Source of the DNA: Paulinella micropora
Lineage: Eukaryota; Cercozoa; Imbricatea; Euglyphida; Paulinellidae
DNA length: 64,000 nt
Assembly: GCA_019918135.1 (NCBI GenBank)
Contig: WBZZ01003008.1
Coordinates: 148,501-212,500, forward strand
Direction of reading: 5' to 3'
Shown: piece by piece, positions 18,867 through 27,303 of the stretch
Layout: each line of letters begins with the position of its first letter
How positions within the stretch are numbered: the stretch's first letter is position 1
Translations under genes and position numbers: made by a program
Notes under the pieces: generated by a model
The model's database searches: none
Seen by the model: the letters and a program-made list of their open reading frames with translations, nothing else
Told to the model about the DNA's origin: nothing

Positions 18867-18908
18867 CTACCCACATATCAAAAAGCACAAAAACACATAT
18901 GTGGGTAG
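18867..18908. promoter_or_regulatory. 12-bp inverted repeat upstream of the 18414-18863 gene
   Basis: CTACCCACATAT (18867-18878) and ATATGTGGGTAG (18897-18908) match perfectly across 18 bases. Two direct copies of AATCAATAAACT follow (18925-18950), then TATGTGCTTTTT, which mirrors AAAAAGCACA in the loop. It begins three bases before the ATG, so an operator, origin or leader hairpin are all possible. Confidence 0.45.
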
Positions 18909-19063
18909 TGCCTTTAAGCTGTTCTAATCAATAAACTAATCAATAAACTAATATGTGCTTTTTACTGATGTATGTGTTTATATTGTCTTATGTGCGTGTG
19001 TGCCGTGTTGATTGATGAGAGGTGAGCGGGTAGGCAGGCACCACACAACACAAACAAGACCAC

Positions 19064-19567
19064 TTAATTCTCCTCCCTCATACATCGATACATATTCCCA
19101 CAATTTTCATTCTTTACATTAATGAGTTCTGGGAAGTGGTCTTCACTATATCTAATATAAGATTTGTTGAAAGAGAGACCTTCATTTTCTATTCCATTAA
19201 GTATCCTATCTTGGACTACTTTGGTAAATTCGTTTCTATTCTCCTTCTTCCACATGTTAAACATTTTCCTCTCCTTTTCAATCCTCCTTAACTCCTTCTT
19301 TCTATTCCTCTCGTATTGTCTATCCTCCTCCACATTGTCGCTTTCCTCATCAAGCCTTCTCAAAACTCTATTTATTGCTCTAATCTTTATTTCGTCTGGT
19401 CGTTTTTTCTCAACTAATAATTTTATCTCTTTATCGCTCTTATTAATTCGCTCCTCAGATATAATCTTATACTTTTTCAATCTATCTTTTCCAATCTTTT
19501 GAACAAGAAAATCCTCCACCCAATCCTCCTCCGTTTTATCACCTATGCCTATCAACCTCTCACTCAT
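19064..19567 (-). CDS. Charged helical protein, right-most gene of the AT-rich element
   Basis: A 167-residue protein, almost entirely helical and charged: KTEEDWVEDFLVQKIGKDRLKKY, a long RRLDEESDNVEEDRQYERNRKKELRRIEKERK helix, and a C-terminal EDHFPELINV ... CGNMYRCMREEN end with two cysteines. No family is recognised. Codon use is like the rest of the AT-rich block. Its start faces the 460-base noncoding stretch at the putative right terminus. Confidence 0.45.
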   Translation of the reverse strand: MSERLIGIGDKTEEDWVEDFLVQKIGKDRLKKYKIISEERINKSDKEIKLLVEKKRPDEIKIRAINRVLRRLDEESDNVEEDRQYERNRKKELRRIEKERKMFNMWKKENRNEFTKVVQDRILNGIENEGLSFNKSYIRYSEDHFPELINVKNENCGNMYRCMREEN

Positions 19568-20035
19568 CTGGTTCTACTGCGACACTGCGACACCACGGCA
19601 CCGAGGCGTCGCAGGGTTTGAGGTTTAGGTAGTGAATGCTGATAATTATTTTTTTCCTTTTGTTGTAGGACGAAAAACTTTGATGTTGTCCTACTTGTCT
19701 GCCTGAATTTATCGGTTTTTGGTGTGTGGTGTGGTTTCCTTTTTTAATTTTTGGATGGCTTAATTTTTGACGGATCGGTGTGATTAGTTGCTTTGTGTGG
19801 TGGTTGGTAGCTTATGTGATGTTGCTTTATGGTTTCTTATTTCATTACAATGGTTGATGTGAATTATGATTTGTTTTTATGTTTTGAGTTCATTTTTCCG
19901 TTTTTCTTATTGTGGATAACTTGTAAGACTAAGGCTTATTTGCTTATAAATGCTTTCTGTATTGTTTGTTTGCGAAATGAAGAGGAGAGCCGATTGAATG
20001 ATTTTGATTTCTCCGGAGGAATGTATTGAAAAAGT
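19568..20035. other. Noncoding right margin of the Polinton-like element
   Basis: Plus strand is G/T-rich with no convincing gene. It contains GCGACACTGCGACACCACGG near 19,580 and the inverted repeat GTAGGAC / GTCCTAC (about 19,665-19,694). This is where a terminal inverted repeat would be expected, but the left end is not in the window and no comparison is possible. Confidence 0.4.
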
Positions 20036-20362
20036 GTGCCAAAGTGGCACCCTATACTACTGCGGTGTGTGCAGCAGTGGTACCGGCGGCGCGAAGAGTG
20101 CAACCAGCACTGGCTGCTGAGCAGCATACGGTTGCACATCGTGAGCCACCGCGCCATGCCCCCGGAGGTTTTCAGAAAGAACGCTATGCGCACGAACCAG
20201 GCGCTGCTGTACCACCTGGTGACGCAGGGCCTGCTGCGCGAGAACGACGACGGGACAGTGCGAGAGATAGACGAGAACAGCTTTAGAAAATACCAGAGCC
20301 TAGTGCTAGCCAGCGTCAAATTACAGGCCGGCGCGCAGTCGAAAATGCCGGAGCCGTCCTAA
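20036..20362 (+). pseudogene. 5'-truncated coding fragment at the block boundary
   Basis: Open frame of about 108 residues without an initial ATG; the first in-frame Met is at 20156. The translation looks like real protein (CVQQWYRRREECNQHWLL, NQALLYHLVTQGLLREND) and has the GC-rich codon use of the right-hand block. An in-frame TGA lies at 20027 in AT-rich DNA. The gene therefore seems to have lost its start where the AT-rich element begins. An AATAAA follows at about 20,396. No family is recognised; the LLYHLVTQGLL part could be a winged-helix piece. Confidence 0.4.
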
Positions 20363-20550
20363 ATAATAGCCCACTCGAAGAAAAACATTGCTTTTAATAA
20401 AAAAAAAACAGGAATCTCTTGCTCGCCAGGAATATCTGCTGCCTTTTTTAAAAAAACTCTGAACAGGAAGGACGCCCGCCGAAACCAAAAAGACTAGAAT
20501 CTCCTGATGACGCGCAACAAAACTCCCTAACTCCGTGTGTTTGGTCGCTT

Positions 20551-21336
20551 CTAGTCACAGTCCGAGTCACTGCAATCAGCGCAAAATCCCTTGGGGCTTT
20601 TACTGAGCCACTTGCGTTGGACAGGAGCTGTGACCCCCTTTGCGAGCAGATCCTCCCACTTCACGGTGCAATCTCGTTCAGCTCTGTAGGCGTCTCCCAA
20701 CAAATTCAGCATCGGCAACGAAACTATTTTCTGGACGGCTTCTGCGATTTGGTCGCTGCTCTTCACCTCCGATATAATGCCGTCCAGTGGCAGATGCCTG
20801 AGGAATTGGTGTTTGCACTTGTCATTGTTTTGGTCCAGCGACAAGCTGAGTTCCATCACTGTTTTGCCGGTCCGGATCGTGTGTTTGCAGTACAACACCA
20901 AGCGCGTAGTAACGGGTACAGATTCGCCGTAGCGTCTGCCCACGTTAATGTTCAGCAGGCCGTGTGCGTCCAACTCTTCTCCGTTTTCGTAGTAATGGTA
21001 GGGAACTGCTCCGGTGATCCCATATTTCTCAAAACCCCTTCCCAGGGTCACTTGCTCGATCTGTTGGACAAGTGTCTTTTGCACCGCGCGGAGTTCGCCT
21101 TGCTTAGCTATGGTGGCTAAGGGCAGCAAGGAGGACTCGAGACGCTTGCAGGTCGTGCCTAGCACGGCCAAGGAAGACGGGGAGTACGAGATGAGCAATT
21201 CTAGTGTGCTGCCCTCCAGCAGCTCGAGCAGATCCAACAAGGAAGAACGACCGTGTGCACGCTTCTGTCTTTTGTTCGGTCGCGCAGCGTTTTTCGTTCC
21301 GTCGTCGGTCGAGCTCGCTGCTCCAAGACAAGACAT
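20551..21336 (-). CDS. Possible F-box protein
   Basis: A 261-residue protein. Residues about 32-75 (LLDLLELLEGSTLELLISYS, then LAVLGTTCKRLESSLLPLA) look like a degenerate F-box, with the leucine-rich first helix and the TCKRL second helix. A basic RPNKRQKRAHGR stretch before it could be a nuclear signal. The rest is unrecognised and ends in CADCSDSDCD. F-box proteins are abundant in some giant viruses, where they are thought to direct host ubiquitin ligases; that role here is inferred. The frame is intact and ends in TAG, so TAG works as a stop in this block. Confidence 0.45.
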   Translation of the reverse strand: MSCLGAASSTDDGTKNAARPNKRQKRAHGRSSLLDLLELLEGSTLELLISYSPSSLAVLGTTCKRLESSLLPLATIAKQGELRAVQKTLVQQIEQVTLGRGFEKYGITGAVPYHYYENGEELDAHGLLNINVGRRYGESVPVTTRLVLYCKHTIRTGKTVMELSLSLDQNNDKCKHQFLRHLPLDGIISEVKSSDQIAEAVQKIVSLPMLNLLGDAYRAERDCTVKWEDLLAKGVTAPVQRKWLSKSPKGFCADCSDSDCD

Positions 21337-21452
21337 ACCGCTTACACAAAGAAGAAGAATAATATCAGCAGTCTTGAAAAAAAATGTACAAGGCGTAACA
21401 CAAAAAAAACCCTTTCCTCCCTTTGTAAATGTGCGTCATCAATTTCGTGCAG

Positions 21453-21610
21453 GTGTGTGACTGTGTGTGTGACTGTCTGTGTGTGTGTGTGACTGTGTGT
21501 GCGTGTGTGTGTGACTGTCTGTGTGTGTGACTGTGCAGGTGTTTGTGTATGTGTGACTGTGTGTGTGACTGTCTGTGTGTGTGACTGTCTGTATGCGTGT
21601 GTAACTGTGT
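21453..21610. repeat. (GT)n-rich microsatellite
   Basis: Interrupted TGTGTG tract with frequent GACTGT breaks. It lies upstream of the F-box-like gene and yields spurious His/Thr frames on the minus strand. Confidence 0.9.
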
Positions 21611-21761
21611 CTGTTGTAGGCGTATAAAGCTTTATGTGTGTGAGCCACTGCTTTGTTGTGTTGTGTTAAAAAGGGTTGTGACATATATATCATCTTCGCA
21701 CGTCAAAGGGAGGGAGGGGAGGGCCGAAACATTTGACGGGTTCACAATGACCAACATTGAG

Positions 21762-22412
21762 CAAAAAGCCCATTAAAGTCGCCCAATGCTGCCAACATTG
21801 GGTTTGCCCAATGATGTTGGCATCGTAGCTGTACGCAACCCATTAAAGTTGCCCAATGCTGCCAACATTGGGTTTGCCCAATGATGTGGGCATCGAGCTG
21901 TCGGGCCCCCCTCTTTTGTACGCAACCCATTAAAGTCGCCCAATGCTGCCAACATTGGGTTTGCCCAATGATGTAGTAGTGCAAGTGGTTAGAGGGGGCC
22001 CGACATCAATGGGCAAACTCAATGCTGCCAACATTGGGTTTGCCCAATGATGTCGTAACTGTTTTGTACGCAACCCATTAAAGTTGCCCAATGCTGCCAA
22101 CATTGGGTTTGCCCAATGATGTCGTAGCTGTCGGGCCCCCCCTTTTGTACGCAACCCATTAAAGTTGCCCAATGCTGCCAACATTGGGTTTGCCCAATGC
22201 TGCCAACATTGGGTTTGCCCAATGATGTCGTAGTGCAAGTGGTTAGAGGGGGGCCGACAGCTACGATTCCGACATCAGTGGGCAAACTCAATGCTGCCAA
22301 CATTGAGTTTGCTCAACGATATCGTAGCTGTCGGGCCCCCCCTTTTGTACGCAACCGATTGAAGTTGCCCAATGCTGCCAACATTGGGTTTGCCCAATGG
22401 CATCGTAGTAAC
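21762..22412. repeat. Array of palindromic tandem repeats
   Basis: About eight uneven units (52-134 bp) with the core CCCAATG-CTGCCAA-CATTGGG, a 7-bp perfect hairpin, followed by TTTGCCCAATGATG, which adds a third copy of the same arm. Units often begin CGCAACCCATTAAAGTTG and carry GTCGGGCCCCCC spacers; two units are in a variant form with AGTGCAAGTGGTTAGAGGG and the inverse GGGCAAACTC. No convincing gene is present. Candidate roles are replication origin, recombination hot spot or nonautonomous element. Confidence 0.8.
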
Positions 22413-22932
22413 CAACGATCGGCCCCTCCTCCCCCCCCCTCTCCCTCTCTCTCTCATATTGGTGACCATATTCACACTCACGTGAAATGACTTTGCTATC
22501 TGTCGTCGTATACAAACAGAAAGTTGCGTGTGTGTGTGTGTGTGTGTGTGTTACTCCGTGCGTGTTCTTGGGCTGAACGTGTACACAGAGAATTGTGTGT
22601 GTGTGTGTGTGTGTTTCTTTTGCTGAACGTGTACACCAAGAGTTGTGTGTGTATGTGACTGGTTTGTGTATCCGTCAATGTGTGTGTTTTACTGTTTGTA
22701 ATGTATCCATGCGTTATGTGTATCTGCAGAGAGTTATGCGATCTCCCTGTCCATCTTTCTATTTTTCTATCTGTCCATCTATCTTCATATACATCTCTTC
22801 CTTTTCCTGCACTCCTGCTCTTATTTTTAGTTGTGTGCGCGAGTTTAACTGTCCGACGACAGTAAAAAGAAACTTACACACACACATTGAGCAAACATCA
22901 CACCTTGCTGCACCTAAGACATTTACGCGCAA
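22413..22932. other. Intergenic low-complexity DNA
   Basis: C-run with (CT)n at 22,430-22,455, then (GT)n tracts at about 22,528-22,550 and 22,592-22,612. No gene is seen; it presumably contains the promoter of the gene starting at 22933. Confidence 0.6.
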
Positions 22933-24282
22933 ATGTTTGGGCTGGTTTTCTTTCTTCCTGCTAACAGGGAAAAACCAATGAGCGAGGACGGCTCCCTGCC
23001 TTCCGACGTTGCTGCTCCTACTGCAAATCCGCCTTGCTTGAGATCCACGGAGATCAAGTCGCTGCCAAGCCTGCGCGACGTCCTGATTTCAAGAGCCGGG
23101 GCTTGCGTTGAAGTCGTGCTGAACGCGGGCGCCGAACCAATCAGCAGGGACCGAGTGTCGCCGCACGTGTGGTTTGACGAGTTCGAGAGCGAGCTTGGGC
23201 CGGGAAACAAGCGCTTGTGGTCCAAGATCATAGCCTTTGCCCAGGCCCGCTGCATGTTCCAGTCTTTTCTGCTGCGGCTACCCACCAAGGCCATGTTTCT
23301 GCACCTTTCGTCCGCGCGGCTGGCCGAGGCACTGCAGGGTCTGTCGCCTGCCCGGGCGGAACATCGTTTGCGGGGCCTGTGTGCCGCGCCCCTCGACAAC
23401 GCTCTGGCCAGGGATTGTCCCCTAATGCACGGATCGCTGATTTGTGATCCCAGCCATTTGCAGCAGGTGGTGGAGCTCCGCCTGACGCCAGCGGAGTTCG
23501 TGTCCCGCGTCCTCGGCCAGCACGGCACTGTCGACAAGGTTCGCCTGCACGAGCTAGGTGCTGTCCTGGTGTGCACGGAGGCCAGCCACTACTGGTTCGT
23601 CCAGCCCCATCCGGCCTCGCCCCGCGTCCCGTCTTTCAGCTCTCTGGTCGCGCTGCACGAACGTCTGGGTGTCAAGTTCCTGGACATGTTCCGTGTGCCC
23701 GACCCGTCCGACGACGCGTCTTCGGATTCAGACGACGCGTCTTCGGATGCTGAAAGCAACGAGACTACTGAGCCCGCCGCGCAAGAGCACCAAATCTGTC
23801 CGGCGGCCCAGCGCCAGATCTGCAAGGCCTGGACAATAGCCCGCGATACACTAATAGTGATCGACGCGCTCCCGCAGCCAGACCCTCTGACAGGTTCTTT
23901 GGGCGCCGACCCTACGCAGCAGCAGCTAGAGTTGATCCTACTAGAAATGCGGGCCAAGAGTCTTTGTGCAACAGCTTTGTTCAAGGACGAGTTTGCAGAC
24001 TACGACCCGTCAGCCAAGAACCAGCCACGAGAATTCAGGGGGTACGAGAAAGTACGCAACGAGCGGACCGCTGTAGAGGGCCTGCTGCGGCCCCTGAGCC
24101 ACGAGCTCCAAGCGCGGGTCCATCGCAACCCAGGCTACCTCCTCCTCAGCGCGTGCCTCAGGCAGGTGGTGGATATTAATAATAGTACTCCGGACTTTGT
24201 GCTCAGGGTGGACAAGCGGGAGCAATTCATCGACCGCGAGCTCAAGATTGTCGCCAACAAACGGCGCCGGTTGGCTCAATAA
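22933..24282 (+). CDS. Unknown 449-residue protein
   Basis: Intact frame. The ATG at 22978 (MSEDGSLP) is an alternative start; the first 15 residues are hydrophobic (MFGLVFFLPANREKP) but too short for a convincing signal peptide. The protein is a mostly helical globular one, broken near residue 257 by a duplicated acidic motif DDASSDSDDASSD. It ends with a basic KRRRLAQ, which could be a nuclear signal. Segments such as LWSKIIAFAQARCMFQSFLL look conserved, but no family is recognised. The stop codon overlaps an AATAAA signal (24278-24283). It is the largest unbroken gene of this block. Confidence 0.6.
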   Translation: MFGLVFFLPANREKPMSEDGSLPSDVAAPTANPPCLRSTEIKSLPSLRDVLISRAGACVEVVLNAGAEPISRDRVSPHVWFDEFESELGPGNKRLWSKIIAFAQARCMFQSFLLRLPTKAMFLHLSSARLAEALQGLSPARAEHRLRGLCAAPLDNALARDCPLMHGSLICDPSHLQQVVELRLTPAEFVSRVLGQHGTVDKVRLHELGAVLVCTEASHYWFVQPHPASPRVPSFSSLVALHERLGVKFLDMFRVPDPSDDASSDSDDASSDAESNETTEPAAQEHQICPAAQRQICKAWTIARDTLIVIDALPQPDPLTGSLGADPTQQQLELILLEMRAKSLCATALFKDEFADYDPSAKNQPREFRGYEKVRNERTAVEGLLRPLSHELQARVHRNPGYLLLSACLRQVVDINNSTPDFVLRVDKREQFIDRELKIVANKRRRLAQ

Positions 24283-24763
24283 ACAAAACTAAAAACCAGA
24301 GAAAAAACGCGGCCAGGAAGTTTCCAACTCAATTCAAAAGCTTAGGCTTTCCTCTCTTGTCCAAATCGTATTTTAAAAAAAGTTTTTTACTTTATTTTCT
24401 AGTTCAGGAGAGGCAATCATGCGCGTGAACAATTCGCGGTGTACGTTGCCAAAAAAAAGTAGACGGCGTGTGTTTGACATTCTAGATAGAATATTGACGG
24501 CTTATTTTCAACCGCGGTTTTATTTTGTTAAGTCTCTCCCAAAACACCCCCCCCCCCCCCCGCTCTTCTTTCCCTCCCGTTTGTTGCCTCTCGCCACTAT
24601 CCAAACCTCACTTGCAAATCACTCTCTTTTCCGTTCCCGCCCCCCCCCTTTTTTTTCCTCTCCCGCCTGTTGTTTCAGAATTTTTTTTGTTGTTTGCTTT
24701 ACGTTTTATTTTTTAAAACAAGGTGCGCCGGGCAAAGCTTTGTAAGCCAGAGAAAAAAAAATA
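24283..24763. other. Intergenic region with two poly-C tracts
   Basis: Poly-C runs near 24,547-24,562 and 24,640-24,648, then a T-rich tract before the next start, which is preceded by GAGAAAAAAAAATA. No gene is seen. Confidence 0.6.
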
Positions 24764-25758
24764 ATGCAAAATACAGCCGCGACAGAAACAAAACAGTCGC
24801 AGCACCTGGTCAACATTCTTTCGCACGTCGACAGTTTCGAAAAGCTGCAAAAAGGAAACAAGACCTTGATCGTCACGTACGGACCCCCCGGAGTTGGCAA
24901 GTCCGCCGTACTCAAAGAATATATAGCCCTCTCGCTGATCAAAAGGTCTGGTACAACGGCAACATCGATGACCTGGTCAAGATGCACAGCGGGGATGTGC
25001 AGAGCTGGATCCAAATCGAAGCAGAATTAAAAGAGAGAAAAGCTCGAGGCTCTAAGCTTGCCAAATCAGCCGTCTTTAGCGAATATGTTACGCGCAAGAG
25101 GACTCAAGCATATTTTGCCGCCCGCAAAGAAACACAGGGTCTGGACGAGCTGAATGATACCCTGCTGCAGGCGGCCATGGAACTCGGCGCAGGGATCTTG
25201 TTAGAAACGACCGGTGCGTACGGCAGGGGGTGGGATGCACTGCAAGGCCTCTTATGGGCCTGCTCGCTGGCCAGACAGAAACAGTACACTATTTACATCC
25301 TTTGTCCCCTAACCAGACTGGACACCGTACAGGAGAGGCTTGCTGAACGTCAGGGCCAGCTCAATGCCCATAACTCCGAAGAACTGTTCCGCAACTCCTA
25401 CAGTAACCTGTTGTACGAAATTCCGCCCAGCTATCAAATAGTTACAGATTGGCTTTACATTGTAAACAACAATGAAGCAAGGCAATGGAACTATCTCCAC
25501 GGAAATGTTTCCTTGGCAAAGCCAATCTCGTTGAGCGGCGCGCAGAGTCCGCAGACGTCGCAGCTGGTCAGCAGACTTAACAAGTTACATTTCATACGGG
25601 AACTCAGCAAGGGCAGGTGCGAGGCAACTTCCTGTGCCGAAAACGTCAATGGAGAAATTGCACCCCGAGCCACCTCTTTCGGCAAGCGCCTGTGCACTAA
25701 ACATTTTATGCCAAAGTTAGTAAACTCTCTAGGGGTGCCTGCCGAGGAATTTCTCTAG
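24764..25758 (+). CDS. Zeta-like P-loop ATPase/kinase (one frameshift)
   Basis: About 330 residues in two frames. The first frame has Walker A GPPGVGKSAVLKEY (about residue 40). After a shift near 24,935-24,950, at an AAAA run, the second frame continues with NGNIDDLVKMHSGDV, then GILLETTGAYGRGWDALQ (the ETTG motif) and YTIYILCPLTRLDTVQERLAER. This order resembles zeta-toxin and related small-molecule kinase P-loops, in which the ETTG region contacts substrate. In viruses such proteins are usually of unknown function; toxicity is not implied. The C-terminal 100 residues, with a Cys pair, are unrecognised. AATAAA follows at about 25,825. Confidence 0.55.
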
Positions 25759-25897
25759 TTCCAACTGTAAGCCGTCTTTTGAACGGAGAAAAGAGGGGCT
25801 TGGCAAAAAAGCCAGACGTTTAGCAATAAAAGTTGTTCCTTCCTTTATTTTCTTTTGCACAAAAAACTTTTTAATAGCACGATGTTCGCTTTTTTTT

Positions 25898-26473
25898 TCA
25901 TTCAGTAGCGATAATATTTTTCTTCCCGTGGGGCCGGCACTGCAGCTTATTCGAATACGCGTGCCTGTTCGTCGTCGCGTCTAGGCGGCTGTCGGGCACG
26001 ACCCAGAAAACGCGCCGGTGCGAACTCAGTACTGTATGGTCCGTTTCCGACACCACGACGCAGCCGCAGGTGCCACAGGTCTCGACGAACGTAGTGGTGG
26101 CCTCGCCGCCGTCGGTGACCGCGCTGGCCTTGTCCGCGAGATTCTGCAACGTGCTGTGCCAGGGCCCGCTCGTGACTTCTAGCGCGGCCGACGCGAGTTC
26201 TGCCAGGTCCCTCTCTGCCTCCAGCGCCTCTTCCTGGCCTACGTTTCGCTGATTCAGATAATTCGCCAGACCCCGGACCAACGCCCGGGCCAGCCGGAAT
26301 TCCTTTGCAGCAAAAAAATGTCCCGCGTACCGGCAGAGCCGGGAAAATTTTGCACAAGAATTTTCAGGGGAGGTAGGGGCGCGCGAAAAAGCTCTCCCTC
26401 TTGACAAGGTGTGCAGGGGCTTTTCGTCGACTACCCCCCCCCCCTCCCACCGTCGAGGTATTAATTCCAACAT
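25898..26473 (-). CDS. Unknown protein, uncertain N-terminus
   Basis: A 191-residue frame. The C-terminal 130 residues look coding: helical (FRLARALVRGLANYLNQRN, EAERDLAELASAALEV), then a beta part with a CGTCGC zinc-ribbon-like pair and DHTVLSSHRRVFWVVPDSRLD. The start is doubtful, because the frame crosses a poly-C tract at about 26,435 and the first 50 residues are low complexity; the real protein may begin near 26,350. An AATAAA on the minus strand lies about 50 bases after the stop, and the gene converges with the zeta-like gene. No family is recognised. Confidence 0.4.
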   Translation of the reverse strand: MLELIPRRWEGGGVVDEKPLHTLSRGRAFSRAPTSPENSCAKFSRLCRYAGHFFAAKEFRLARALVRGLANYLNQRNVGQEEALEAERDLAELASAALEVTSGPWHSTLQNLADKASAVTDGGEATTTFVETCGTCGCVVVSETDHTVLSSHRRVFWVVPDSRLDATTNRHAYSNKLQCRPHGKKNIIATE

Positions 26474-27303
26474 TTTTAATTGTAAGAAGAGAAAGAAAAG
26501 AACAAAGTGTAAGAGAAGGAAAGTGGGTATGTGCCGGGAAAGGTGTCCCGTTTCTACCCCAAACGACCTCCTGCCCGAACCAAATCGGCTTGTGGGGGGG
26601 CAAGGGCGGCCGGTGATGCCCCTAACAGTGGCTCGACGAGCGGACCAGTGGCTCGTCGAGCCACCGCCCTGCACTGAGGCACAGAGACGGCCCCCAAAAA
26701 TCTACCCCGGCCAGGGGATGTACCTATACTTTTGTACCTAGCCGTTGAAAAAATTCAAAAAGTGCGGTCTCAGGCCCCATTGAAAAATCTCATGGCTCCC
26801 TGTCGGCCGCCCACAGAGCAAACCCCCCCCCCCCCTCCCCTCCTCTTCTCCCTTCCTTTCTTGAGATTCTCTTTTCTGAAAACTAGTTATACAATAGAAA
26901 GTGAAAAAAGGGAGGGAGGTACCACGTACCTGCCGGCACGGAGGTTCGGGGCCGGCTCAGTGTCTCAGCACGTAACAAAAAAAAAGTCTGACCAAGAAGT
27001 GGGGGGGGGGGGTGCCCTGCGGCAGTAGTCGAGGACAAAAAGGCAGTAGTCGAGGACAAAAAGGCAGACTGTGGGCCGGCCGGGTAAGGGATGACGTGGC
27101 ACGAGCCTCGGCGGGTGACCAGGCCAGAACCCTCTAGTCTTTGACAGAGGGGAATGGGTAGCAGCCGGAACGAACCTTTTGCCATTTTGCCCCCGCCGCT
27201 GGCGACATTTGCCCGGAAAAATACCGCGCCGCAAAACACGCTGATTTTTCCTTGCCCTTTTTTATTGTTGTGCTTTTTTGTGTGTATAGCGACTTTCTGA
27301 GAC
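26474..27303. other. Intergenic region with long hairpin and homopolymers
   Basis: It contains a 13-bp perfect stem GTGGCTCGACGAG / CTCGTCGAGCCAC (26628-26640 and 26652-26664), a poly-C tract at about 26,827, a poly-G tract at about 27,000, and two direct copies of a 22-bp unit GGCAGTAGTCGAGGACAAAA (about 27,021-27,064). No convincing gene; it separates the divergent 25898-26473 and polymerase-helicase genes and probably carries their promoters. Confidence 0.6.

Larger units (their letters stand above)
1..20030. mobile_element. Polinton-like virus / element (left end outside window)
   Basis: AT-rich block with the hallmark Polinton/PLV set: protein-primed PolB, retroviral-type integrase, adenain-like protease, A32-type ATPase, major and minor capsid proteins. 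PolB lies at the left and the integrase near the right, the usual arrangement for such elements. The gene order is two outer groups on the plus strand and a central virion-gene cluster on the minus strand. The left terminus is outside the window, so terminal inverted repeats cannot be tested. The right edge is placed where composition switches sharply from T-rich noncoding DNA to GC-rich coding DNA near 20,030. This edge is an inference. Confidence 0.85.

Noticed and set aside
19568..20035. Terminal inverted repeat of the PLV
   Set aside because: Position is suitable but the other terminus is outside the window, so no repeat can be shown.
21762..22412. Repeats with spacers resembling a CRISPR array
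   Set aside because: Unit lengths vary widely, the 'spacers' are themselves repeated, and no cas gene is present; the setting is eukaryotic.
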